A DNA stretch of 64,000 nt, taken from Nymphaea colorata. Its lineage: Eukaryota > Streptophyta > Magnoliopsida > Nymphaeales > Nymphaeaceae. The translations under genes and the position numbers were made by a program. The stretch covers positions 5,473,224-5,537,223 of the forward strand of contig NC_045141.1 of the NCBI RefSeq assembly GCF_008831285.2. Reading direction: 5' to 3'. Below are positions 11,430 to 21,334 of this stretch, piece by piece. Within the stretch, counting starts at the first letter, position 1. Each line of letters opens with the position of its first letter. Under the pieces are notes generated by a model. It was not told the origin of the DNA, ran no database searches, and worked only from the letters and a program-made list of their open reading frames with translations.

Positions 11430-11962
11430 GTCACATGTATGCACATAGTCATAATTTCCTTTATATCTCTACACCTCATAAAGCACTTCTTGTGGTCATC
11501 TCTAAAGATTTGGAACCATCCTCTTTAGTCAAGCCGTTAAGCATCAATGTTGGTGTGACGCCATGCCTGCTTAAATTAAGGCACAAGAAGAGAATGAAAC
11601 ATGAGATTTGGTGCATACTCTAAAAAATGTAAAACCCATGGGGAATAAGTGGGTTTACCGAATTAAATACAATTCTAAAGCAAGTGCCAGGATGATCCAA
11701 GGCTTTCTTGCCTTGTTCCATGAAGTTAAAGAATCTTTCTCCCTTTGCGAGCTCAAGCCTTCAGTTGTCGTCTAGACCTGGGGCGGAGGGAGGGGGGCCG
11801 CCTAGGCCATGGCCCCACCCTAACTAACTTAAAAAAAAAATTACATTAGAAAAATAAAAAATTGTTAGTTGTGCAATGTATTTTTTTTATTTCGGTTCAG
11901 TTTGGCCCTACCCAGATACGAGTTGAACTATTTGGCTCACCCTGAAAAATGTATGACCTTTC
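11430..11962. other. Spacer with transposon-end-like block
   Basis: No gene was seen. Around 11765-11835 a GGGGCGGAGGGAGGGGGG block followed by GGCCATGGCCCC and an A-run resembles the GC-rich end of the relic at 3448-3646. It abuts the right arm of the inverted duplication. Confidence 0.35.
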
Positions 11963-13193
11963 AGAACACATAGAAAGTTCGGTTAAAATGTTACCTTTGT
12001 GTACATATTTGTGGTGTGCCATAGAAGGTTCCTAGTTGGCGGCTTGCTTTTTAATTATACCTATAGAATATCTGATCCACAGATCAGATTTCAATATTTT
12101 TTAAAATTTTATAGATTTCAGCACATGAGCATATCCATATGTCATTGGATGAGTAAAATATATATATGTATCTTGGAAAGTTTCCCTAGAAAATGAGAAT
12201 AATTCTTGAAAGGGGAATAAACCTGAAAATATGTAATTAATAATGTTTGGTCTATGTAAATAAAATTATTCTCTTATCACTGTCTTTTTGACTGCTGGAT
12301 GCTTTGGATTAAATTCATTTCATAATTGTCTTCTTTTTGCTTTAGTTATGAATATCCTTTGTCTATCGTAAAAAAAAACGATGTTCTCGTCATTTTGTCT
12401 CTTTTACTGGTGGATATTATGGATTAAATTCATATTACAACTGACTTTTTCTTTTGCTTTAGTTTATACAATACACTTGGTTTATCGTAATGAAAATGAT
12501 GCTCCTGTCACCGTGTTTTCTTAACTAATGGATGGTTTGGATTAAATTCATTTCACAACTATGCTTTTTGCTTTAGTTTATATGAATACCTTGAAAAGGC
12601 TGAAGTCCCTTCTTTTTTTTCCTCTAACCCGATCATCAGTGGAGAGCTGTACATATGTCAACTAAAGTGTCATGCATCCATCTTTTGCAGTCCTCAAATA
12701 TGGCACCCATACTGTGAACTTTCATTGGCCAGTCAATCCGACCAACTACGCTACACCCTTAGGGCTTTCTTATATGTGGGGACATAATGAATTGCAAATG
12801 GTCAATTTTGTATAAGATTATTACAAACGGATATGAAATACAATTTAGCTACTTGACTTTGTGGAATCAAATTTAAATTTATTAGACGAAGAAGAAATAT
12901 TCTAGCTATGAACTACATATTAGACGAATAAGAGACCAGAAGGACTCACCGATCTTTCAACAATTTGATTTACATTCTCATATAATACCCATCACATACA
13001 TTATATTCTCACCACAGCCATAATTTCTCCGATAACACTATGACATATTTTTTAAATTATTGGCATTTTATTTTTTTGACGTTTTAAAGCGAGAAAAATA
13101 ATTAATGTTGAGACAACCTTAAAAATTTTAAACAAATAATTTCTTAAAAAAATTAATGACTGTCTGGAGAAAAAAGAAGGGGCCACTATCAAT
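11963..13193 (-). repeat. Right arm of inverted duplication flanking the terpene synthase locus
   Basis: Reverse-complement partner of 4812-5585. Collinear blocks are 11963-12300 with about 5235-5585, and 12800-13193 with 4812-5235. Between them, about 12300-12800 is extra in this arm and includes three degenerate copies of a unit of about 118 bp. Identity appears to be around 80 percent by eye, so the duplication is not recent. Confidence 0.75.
12294..12600. repeat. Three tandem copies of a ~118-bp unit
   Basis: Copies start near 12294, 12410 and 12528. Each contains GGATTAAATTCATTTCA-like sequence, a TTTTTGCTTTAGTTTAT word and a TTTATCGTAATGAAAATGATG-like word. The block lies in the part of the right inverted arm that has no counterpart in the left arm. 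Confidence 0.7.
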
Positions 13194-14155
13194 TTGTTCT
13201 TGATAACTTGATTGGGATTTTAAGAGGAAAAGAAAATACGAGGCATCTAAAGGTGGTAGGCTGAACCACAAGCAAGTGGGCAAAGGTACAACAAAAATAA
13301 AAAGAAAAAAATGACTTTGTCTTCATTATAATACCATTCATATTCTATTAGCTTATATACCGCTGCATGAGTGCACTTAGCCTATAATGTTTATTTTTCT
13401 GGTGGAAGAACGATTTTTTTTTTTGGGGGTTATCGTTGGATTTTGCTTCTTGCACTCTCACGTTAATTTCCATCTGTTGTGGTCCAGTGGACTCAAAATA
13501 TTTTTTAGTGGGTCCACTGTGGTAAAACCATAGAAAGGTTCTCTGTTGCATTTGATATAGATCAAACTTATGAGTTGTTTATCTCATAACAAGGATGGGA
13601 TACGGGAAATGACCCTTCCAATCAGGAGGGGCCATGTTATTAGAGAGATGTGTCTAGATGGCGGTCAGTTTTTGGATCTCTCTCGATTGTATCTGGTTTA
13701 ACAAAGGATTTAGCTTAAATCTACTGTTTTGAAAAATAGCAGATTTGAAAACGATCGTTTATGGGTTGTTTGACAAGGCCGGAATTGCATAATATGTAAA
13801 TAAAATTTTCTTTTTCGAGGAAATGGGAATTGAATCCTCAAAAAAGATTTTATGTTTTTAGATTATAGTTTCATTCTTGAATCAAAATTTAGGAATCGTG
13901 ATTCTATTCTGAGGGGTGGAATTATGATTCCTTAAATTTATAATTTATTCTTTTTCTTTGAGCACATGTCAACATGGTTTTATTTCATCAATTTTAAACT
14001 TTAAATTGTGATTTTGTCAAAAACATCATTTGCAAAATTAGACTCAAAACTCTAGAATATCAAATTAAAAATGAAACTAGAACTAGAGTTTTCATTCTAA
14101 TTCCAGTTTGAAGTGCCGCCAAACACCACCTTATGACCACCACTATCTTTTAAAT
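13194..14155. other. AT-rich intergenic DNA, no gene seen
   Basis: No coding or repeat structure was recognised apart from AT-rich composition. Confidence 0.5.
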
Positions 14156-14929
14156 GCATTGATCTCAAGTTAGAAGGGTTGAGATTTGATCTGAGATCTA
14201 TGAACTTTAAGATGCAAGCCCTACAAACAACATAATCTTTGCATAGTGCACATACACATATATATTTATAAAGTTTGTACATTATACATATATATAATAT
14301 ATATACATATATGCTATATATCTATATATAAATATTTATACATACGTATAATATATATACATATATGCTAATATATATTCGTACAAATGTATATATTATG
14401 TACATATAGTGTTCTGCAATATGCGTACACACATGTATAATATAATATATATAATACGTACAATGCATACATAACATATATATGGTAATATACATCGTAC
14501 ATATTTATATATAGATATTAATACACGTATGTAATATATATCTACATTCATTGATCTCAAGTTAGAAGGGATAAAATTTGATTTGAGATCTATGAACTTT
14601 AAGACGCAAGGCCTACAAACAACATAATCTTTGTATAGTGCACATACACATAGATATTATAAAGTTTGTACATTGTACATATATATAATATACATACATG
14701 TATGCTATATATCTGTATATAAATAATTATACATACCTATAATATATATACATATAAATACATATATGCTATATATCTGTACATAATAATTATACATACG
14801 TATAATATACATACATATATGCTATATATCTGTATATAAATAATTATACATACGTATAATATATATACATATATGTCAATGCACACACGTACAAATGTAT
14901 ATATTATGCACACACACACACACACACAC

Positions 14930-14970
<41 letters not shown>

Positions 14971-15470
14971 GTGTTGTGTAATATGCGTGTACACATGTAT
15001 AATATAATATATATAATATGTACAATGCATACATAACATGTATATGGTAGTAGACTTTGTACATATTTATATATAGATATTAATATATGTATGTAATACA
15101 TATCTATATATTCACACATAATGTACATATGTATGTACACATATAATACAAATATGTACATATATATGTTAGATGTATATGTATGTATTACGTAAATGCA
15201 TATATATGTATATATATATATGTTAGATGTACATATATATATAATACATATATATATATATATATATGCATATATGTTGTATGTACATACATTATAAGTA
15301 CATATTTGTATATTATATGCACATGTATACATATATATATGTATGTGCATATATAAATATATGTATAAAATAATATTAATATGCAGATATATATAGTATG
15401 AACGTCTACGTCCATATCTCTGCATATATGTGTTATATGCATACATACACATATCTATTAACGTATATAT
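14156..15470. repeat. AT/CA microsatellite field with nested tandem duplication
   Basis: Made largely of TATA, TACATA and CACA words. A 100-bp unique block starting at 14157 is repeated at 14549 (offset 392). A second block starting at the GTGTTCTGCAATATGCG word near 14410 is repeated near 14970. Clean CA (about 14910-14930) and TA (about 14932-14962) runs lie inside. Long open frames on the minus strand are Tyr/Ile/Cys-rich artefacts of the repeat. Confidence 0.85.
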
Positions 15471-16330
15471 ACAACGTCCTGGCAATGGAAGGGGACGGCA
15501 CTGGGGCTGCCTGCTACACCTGATGGATGGAGTGTGGTTGCTGCAGCCCTCAGATGGCCAAGAGAGACAGCAACATGATGGAGGAGTGCTCGGATGGAGG
15601 CAGGGGCTCGGCCCGCCTGGCCGAGGTCGCTTTGGTGCTTATGACTATGTTCGGTGGAAGGGTGCAGCAATGGAGGATGCAAGAAGAGGTTGCCCGATGA
15701 AGTGGAGGTGATGAACTGAGATGCACACGACCAATCTTTGGAGAGGGAACCTAACTAGTTAGACTCCAAGGGGACAAGCCGAGCTCGGAACAAGGAGGTG
15801 AGCTTGGTATAGGTTTAGGTAGGCTCGGTTTAGGTGAAGCAGGTTAGGTCTAGATGGAAGTGGTTTGGTAGTGGAGTGGGCTTGGTCTAGACGTGAAAGG
15901 GAGGTTAATTGCTAAGAGGGTCGGTTATGACTTAAAGATAGGTGAAGGGTTGTGCGAGGAGGGTGGGAGTACATGAGAAGATGACATAGAGACAGTTAGC
16001 AGAATGAGCAGGTCTTATGAGGTGAGAGGCATAGAGGTGAGGTAGTATGATGAGGAGGAGGAGTTAGCATGAGGTGGAGGTATATTAACGCTTGCGTGAA
16101 GTGGAAAGGGTTGGTTATGAGAGGTGAAGAGGCTAAGAGGTTTGAGAAGGGTCTCCCTAGCTAAGGAAATTGAATACGTACCTTAACTCCTCAATGACGG
16201 CTGATGATGGTGCGAGTCGAGGTGAATGGTTGAAGAGACACTCGGTGGAGGGATTTGTAACTCTCATCTTTTAAGACAAGGAGCTCAAGAGGAGGCTGCG
16301 ACGTGTAACGGTTGCAGCCTGCACCCTCTC
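15471..16330. other. GC-richer, G/purine-skewed stretch, no gene recognised
   Basis: The base composition changes abruptly at about 15475 from almost pure AT to GC-rich sequence. From about 15730 to 16160 the plus strand is dominated by G and A (GGTGAAG, GAGGTGAGG, TGAGGAGG words) with few C. A frame at 15430-15711 covers the GC-rich part but resembles no known protein. It could be retrotransposon UTR or a degraded minisatellite. Confidence 0.4.
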
Positions 16331-16659
16331 CTTAACTCGATTTAGTGCCCTTTTGATGGGAATACCCTTGCCAATTAATTCGAACTCTAGTAAGGAATCA
16401 AACTGACCATGGGCAAATCAAACCATTCCTGCAGGTGATCCGGACTCATTTTTTTCTGATCCTTCGATGGCTAGTGATTGTGAGGCCCCAACTCTTGACT
16501 GGTATGTCATTAGTACTCACTTGACCAAAAATTAAATGCCATTAGTACTGACCATAAAAAATTAGTGCTGACTATGACATTAATACGGTAACAAAAAATG
16601 GAAAGGAAAGGTTATCATTGTATGCTATTAGAAGAAGGAGATATATGCCATTAGAAGAA
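16331..16659. other. Spacer with a short tandem duplication
   Basis: No gene. A GCCATTAGAAGAAGGAGATA word occurs twice, about 24 bp apart, near 16625-16670, just before the organelle-like insertion. Confidence 0.4.
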
Positions 16660-16883
16660 GGAGATATATCCATCACTGTAGGAATTGGGTTCAAGCTTTC
16701 CCCAGCCCTGCTCCGAATTATTGAATTGATTTGATGATTCAATCAATCTATCTTAGGCGAAAGAGAGTATATCTCGATCAGGGTGGATCTATATAAAGAT
16801 CGCTTGTTTTGTTTCCATGAAAATCAAATAGAAGCAATTTGATTGGTATGATCCATGGATAAAATTAACCAGCCAAAAAAACT

Positions 16884-16973
16884 ACTTGTTACAAATAAAA
16901 TCCCACAGTGTGATGGGCGGTGTGTACAAGGCCCGGGAATGAATTCACCGCCGTATGGCTGACCTGCGATTAT
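16884..16973 (-). pseudogene. Fragment of organelle 16S-type rRNA, 3' region
   Basis: The reverse complement carries the conserved 3' region of small-subunit rRNA. The plus strand shows GGGCGGTGTGTACAAGGCCC followed by an ATTCACCGCCGTATGGCTGACC-like stretch. The first 30 bases are poorly conserved. Differences such as GATGGG for the usual GACGGG and GGAATGAATTC for GGAACGAATTC are CpG losses. It ends abruptly at about 16973; the next 16S piece lies 1.7 kb away at 18698. Confidence 0.85.
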
Positions 16974-16984
16974 TGTCTGACCTG

Positions 16985-17610
16985 AATCAGTGACCTTCAC
17001 TCTCATTAATGGAAAGGTTATGGAAAAGTCCTTTGGAATAATTTTTTGGTTGTGCGAACCAAGTCAAAGGTATACCGCCTGAGGATTGATCTCCGACTCC
17101 GGCCGCCTATTAGTCGTTTCCAAAGTTAATTCCTCTTTCTTATTCTTAAGCAAGCCCCCGCTCAGCTATAGCCGAACCCCCTTAATCGGGAGCTGCTCCA
17201 TGAGCAAAGCGTAGGACTGATTCAGACTCACTCTGATAGACTATCAGACAGGAATTTTTGAAAAGACAAAACATCCCCCCACTTGACGAGCAAAGCCCAC
17301 AAAGCACTCGCAAAGCAGCCCTCTCCACAACCCCTAGGATTTCCCCCTGTGGCGAATCTGCGTTCGATTGATTCAATATCAATGAACCTAGAAGAAGTGT
17401 AATGATCATACGTCTGTAATGCATTGTCGAGGTGTATTCTTAAAGTACCAATATCTACGGCCGTAGGCTAGCTGAAAATCTGAGTTTATCGGAATCTTCT
17501 TCCTTTTGAAAAAAGCCGCTCCACAGTGGTAAAGTCTCGTCTTGTGTGCGCTGACCCGCGCCGCCAGCAGCACAAAAGGGCGGCGAGCGGTTTCCTGAAA
17601 ACTAGCTTCT
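16985..17610. other. Unassigned part of the organelle-like insertion
   Basis: The sequence shows organelle-intergenic words such as AAGCAAGCCCCCGCTCAGC. An open frame runs on the minus strand from 17424 to 17182 but resembles no protein I know. Confidence 0.3.
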
Positions 17611-17716
17611 GATACATGGTATAAATAATGAAAGATCCAATATTTCAAAATTGTGTCTAGAATGACCGGAAAGGTAGAAACGAGACCGGATATAGTTTTC
17701 TCATTCTGAACAATTG
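17611..17716 (-). pseudogene. cemA: cemA fragment (plastid envelope membrane protein, C-terminal part)
   Basis: On the minus strand the translation includes [20 protein letters not shown], the highly conserved near-C-terminal segment of plastid CemA (Ycf10), an inner-envelope protein linked to inorganic carbon uptake. The match breaks at 17611, where unrelated sequence continues the frame, so the native C-terminus is missing. The other end is joined directly to a psbC fragment. In plastid genomes cemA and psbC are distant, so this joint is a rearrangement. Confidence 0.85.
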
Positions 17717-17717
17717 C

Positions 17718-17783
17718 AAAAAGGTTCATTGCTTCAGCCCAGAATACGATTAATCCAGCATGGGCCACGTGAGCTTCCAGCTT
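17718..17783 (-). pseudogene. psbC: psbC fragment (photosystem II CP43)
   Basis: The minus strand translates to [19 protein letters not shown], matching the N-terminal region of the CP43 antenna protein of photosystem II. One change (Gly to Glu) is visible in the WAGAMNLF motif. Only about 22 codons survive. The next bases on the minus strand belong to cemA, forming an artificial open frame from 17768 to 17406. Confidence 0.85.
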
Positions 17784-18697
17784 TCAGTGCCATACAGGGT
17801 GGGAATACAGAAGTGATGCTTCTATGGTGGAAGCCGAGTATGGTATGCAGGCACATAATGCCTCAATACTTTTAGATTTTATATCTAATAAACACATAGG
17901 TGGGAAGGGACACCAGCGACTACAGCATTATCCAGCCACCCATGGAGCGTGTAGCCTGATCGTAGCCTTTCAAGAAAGTCCTGACCTTTCCATAACCTTT
18001 CTAGAACGTCCTTTCCATTTTGTTGATGGATAATGGCATACAATTGCATTTGTGGTATGGATATATGGTATTCAATCCATTAGGAGTATCTTCGCGGATC
18101 CATGGATCCATACATCTCGATCGGCCTGGATCATATCATACATAGTACGAGCATGAGTGACTAAATTCATCGAGTTGTTCCAATGAATCAAAATGGCGTT
18201 CCCAAAATGATCGACCGTGATTTCAGCGATAAATGGCTTCTCAGAAAGAATGGATTTTACTATGAATCTTCCTCAAGGAACCAAACCACTTCGATTCGGG
18301 AGCCCGCTAGTTGTCAAAAAGCATCTTCCGTGGTTTTTATATTATTTAACTGTGGGGGTCGATTTCATCGGTAGTTGATACCATCGATCCTAATGAATGG
18401 AGATCCCTCTTCATTCATTCGAATGACGTGGAGGGGTCTCTCGATTTTTTTGCCAGCTGGATCTAGAGAGATACATCATGTGAAAAGACAAAAAAAATGG
18501 GGAACCCAGAACAATTTGTGGAGAATACGTCCCTTCGTTTGGAAATACATCATTGTAATTGTTAGCAGTGACCATAGAATAGGTCTCTTCGTTTGGAAAT
18601 TTCCCGTAAAGCAAATCATAGGTTCTTTTCTCCATCGGAACAATTTTTTGGGTACTTCTTTATTCTCGGAGGAACAAAAGGTCAAAATGTTTTCTGG
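17784..18697. other. Unassigned part of the organelle-like insertion
   Basis: The plus strand carries a stretch around 18370-18480 that reads like organelle coding sequence (DPNEWRSLFIHSNDVEGSLD in one frame). I cannot name the gene. A CTTCGTTTGGAAAT word is repeated at about 18533 and 18586. Confidence 0.3.
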
Positions 18698-18755
18698 GAC
18701 TGCAATCCAAACTGAGGACAGGTTTTTGGAGTTAACTCACCCTACCATCCCCCAA
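18698..18755 (-). pseudogene. Second fragment of organelle 16S-type rRNA
   Basis: The plus strand reads CTGCAATCCAAACTGAGGAC, then a GGTTTTTGGAGTTAACTCACCCT-like stretch. This is the reverse complement of the 16S region that lies roughly 60-130 nt upstream of the piece at 16884-16973 in an intact gene. The two 16S pieces are therefore split by 1.7 kb of foreign organelle DNA. AATCCAAAC for AATCCGAAC and GGACAGG for GGACGGG are again CpG losses. Confidence 0.8.
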
Positions 18756-18835
18756 GTCAAGCTGGTGCCCGCAGGTAATAAAAAAATAAAGAAGATCAAA
18801 TCCACTGAAATGATTGGGCTCGACTGAAAACTGAT

Positions 18836-19690
18836 CGGAAAAGTAACAGCGACTGGTTACTCCGGTGGTAGCACACAGATTTCCGACCAGGATTGAGTTC
18901 TTCGCGATGGCTGGTCGGATTGCCTGAAACTTGGTGGGGATGTTGCTAAGATCTGGGCGATTATCCTGGGGTGAATGAGAGAGTGAAATTCGCCCTTGGT
19001 TGCTTCAGATTTTGCCTGCAACTTCCGCCCATGCACTGCTTGGTTTCTGCCAAGCTGAGCGAGCGATGTGGTTTATTAAGGGTCGGCTATTGGGGAAAAT
19101 CCATCTCCTTTCTAGACTGCAATTCTCAAATTGATGCGGAGTGACTTGCTGCTGCCAAGGACAGAATTTTCAGGTTGATTCACCATCGAGTTCACAGAAA
19201 TCCGACCGGCCTTCTACCAATGGATTCCGGTGAACCTTCGGATTCTCACCTTGACAATCAGTCCGATAGACTAGGGTGCGATCCACCTTTCCGGCATCTC
19301 TTTCTCTGATTTTGACAGAGATTAATAAGGTTACTAGGGCCGATCTTAACCTGTCTTAAGCTCTGCTCGAGGTGGAAGTAGCTTGATTACTAGTCGACTA
19401 GAGCCACGAGTAGATTTCAGTCAAGCCTTCCCAAGATAGTTCTCCAGCCACTAACTTCTTCCGGGCAAGAAGAACTTGCACCGTGGTGATTCGGTCGGTG
19501 AATTTGTGCATAGGATCAAGACGCTCTAAGAGGATTTCTGGTGGCCTCAAAGGTCATCTCCAAACCTGTTTCGCTTCGACCAGAGTGACAGGTTGGAGCC
19601 TTGGGTTTCCAGTCACCGGTGGTAAGACGACGAGAGGAAGAGAGAGGCGAGAGCCAATTCACACGAAAAACTCAACTTCTAATTCTTGAT
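18836..19690. other. GC-moderate repeat-like region, no gene recognised
   Basis: Composition is clearly richer in GC than the flanks, with words such as TTCCGACCAG, GGTCGGATT and TCCGGTGAACC. It resembles the untranslated leader or degraded gag of an LTR retrotransposon, but no motif supports this. The 61.8-63.1 kb region has a similar style. Confidence 0.3.
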
Positions 19691-19747
19691 TGCATGGTAG
19701 CAAATTCTCTTAGGCAGTACTTATACACATGAATTAATGACACCCAC

Positions 19748-21334
19748 GCACTGCCCTCACTGTACAATAAAATCATAGATTAAGTGATTCCTTTCTGAAG
19801 TTAATGAAACAAGTAAAAGCGACTTGCTTGCCATGGAATAACGGATGACAATAACTTCAGGTGGTTTGCTTCCTCATAATTTTCTCCTTCAACTTCGTTG
19901 CTGCTACTCAATGTACTTCCATGTATACAACATGTGCCTAGCTAGGAGATACACCCAATAATCTAAAGGTTGGATACCAAAATGTCTACAATTTCTTTGT
20001 AAAAAAAAATAGAACATAGGAAAAAAGCAATCTAATTCTCGGTAAACTCTTAAATTCATGGAAAAACTGGACTCAAAATTCATTTGGTTTTGGAAATGCT
20101 CAATTACGCCCAACAATTCTATGAAATCTAATTCGATGGTCTTTTATCACAAGAACTTTATCAATATAATTCTTGTTATTAACAGATAGTAACAACTAAG
20201 AAGAGGTCAATAAATTTTAACTACTAATCATGGAGTATCATATCAAGTATACCTACCTTTGGCACTTTACCTGAAGCCCCATGCAGAAGGACAGAAGTAG
20301 AGACCAGGAAGAAGAGGAGCAGCCTGGTTTCTTCCATGGGTGACGTCGACATTAATGGTGTTCTTCCTCCTCTGGAGGCCTTATTTGTAGCTGTGATCAT
20401 CTTGGAAAAGGCCAAAACGAATTTGTGTGAGATGTATGGAATAGAACCTTGCTGTGTACAAGTTAGAAAATTTGACTTATCGATGCTTTAGTCCTAGGGA
20501 TCTTTTCTTTTTCTTTACTTTATTTCTTTATTTTTTTGCTCGTTTTATTTTTCAGGAGGATTAAGACAGTGGGCAGATATATTATTCCGACAAAGCATCC
20601 CTTGTCTTCCTTTTCTTCCCCGTATATATGAAAGACTTACTTGACATTATGCCACGATCTTCAACCGGCTTGAACCATTGTGTTGCACACACACACACAA
20701 ATAGGACCTAGACTGGTTGAGACTGAAATAATCAGGTTTAGTTTAGTTGGGATATCAAATCAGGTTGTTACTGATGTTGTTTTCACAGATATTGACCCAT
20801 TAGGCAACAGATAGCTAAGAGAGTAAAATGAATAGGAGTGTGTTTGATAAGAGGAACATTCTGTTCTTGTAAAATGTATCTCAAAACCTTTACATTAATT
20901 GTTGACATCAAATGCTCACTGCAATAATCTTGTATTGGTAACGAGGAGGAAATGTTGCAACATGATAATAAAAGAATGTATTTTTTTTACTTAATTTATT
21001 GTGGCTGATCCGAGACCAACGGCATATGAGATTACCGCATTGAGAAGAGACAAAAAAAGTCGAACTCCTTTGAGGCCGACTTCCCACTTTTTCATTTTAC
21101 CATCACCGCATGAATTCTATTAGTGATAAGCCATTGTACTTCAAGACCTTCAAGTTGAAGGATGATGATTCAACATGAAGGCATGTGTTCCTCACAAGAC
21201 ATTCACAAAGAGTTATTTAACCTAAAGTGGAAGTAAGAATCAAAAGGAAGAAAAAAAAGAAGTTTGGGCTTCATGCATCCAACTGTTTGATGACTCTGAA
21301 GTTGCCACAAAAACCAAAGAAAGCATCTTCCTGC
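19748..21334. repeat. Tandem duplication, copy 1 (about 1.59 kb)
   Basis: Aligns collinearly with 21335-22980 at an offset of 1587 bp at the start. It contains the signal-peptide-like exon at 20257-20337, a T-rich segment, a CA microsatellite near 20685, and a tail near 21155-21330 that matches 22845-22980. Divergence looks like a few percent. Confidence 0.9.
20257..20337 (-). CDS. Putative first exon of a small secreted protein, copy 1
   Basis: The exon would encode 27 residues starting MEETRLLLFFLVSTSVLLHG, a textbook hydrophobic signal peptide with small residues (AS/G) at a likely cleavage point. It ends in phase 0 at AAAG followed by the strong donor GTAGGT. In-frame methionines upstream (from 20415) exist, but they would place an N-terminal tail of up to 26 residues ahead of the hydrophobic core. 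I could not identify a downstream exon with certainty, so family and function are unknown. First exons made of little but a signal peptide are typical of plant cysteine-rich and signalling peptides; this is only an analogy. The duplicate lies at 21845-21925. Confidence 0.4.

Larger units (their letters stand above)
16660..18835. other. Organelle-derived mosaic insertion in nuclear DNA
   Basis: A 2.2-kb block holds four recognisable organelle fragments out of their native order: two pieces of 16S-type rRNA at its two ends, and cemA and psbC fragments joined edge to edge in the middle. The sequence between them (16985-17600 and 17790-18690) has an organelle-like look but I could not assign it. 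cemA and psbC are plastid genes. The rRNA pieces could be plastid or mitochondrial, so the source may be plastid DNA directly, or a mitochondrial genome carrying plastid fragments. Several sites where 16S normally has CpG read TpG or CpA, as expected after cytosine methylation in the nucleus. Confidence 0.75.

Noticed and set aside
14737-15485. Long minus-strand open frames up to 193 codons
   Set aside because: They are Tyr/Ile/Cys/Met-rich translations of TATA/CACA microsatellite DNA with no stop-codon pressure.
16884-16973. A functional rRNA gene
   Set aside because: Only about 90 bases of 16S-type sequence remain, with decayed positions and foreign flanks.
17406-17768. A 120-codon frame as a new gene
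   Set aside because: It is a chimera of psbC and cemA fragments with unrelated sequence, so not a gene in its own right.
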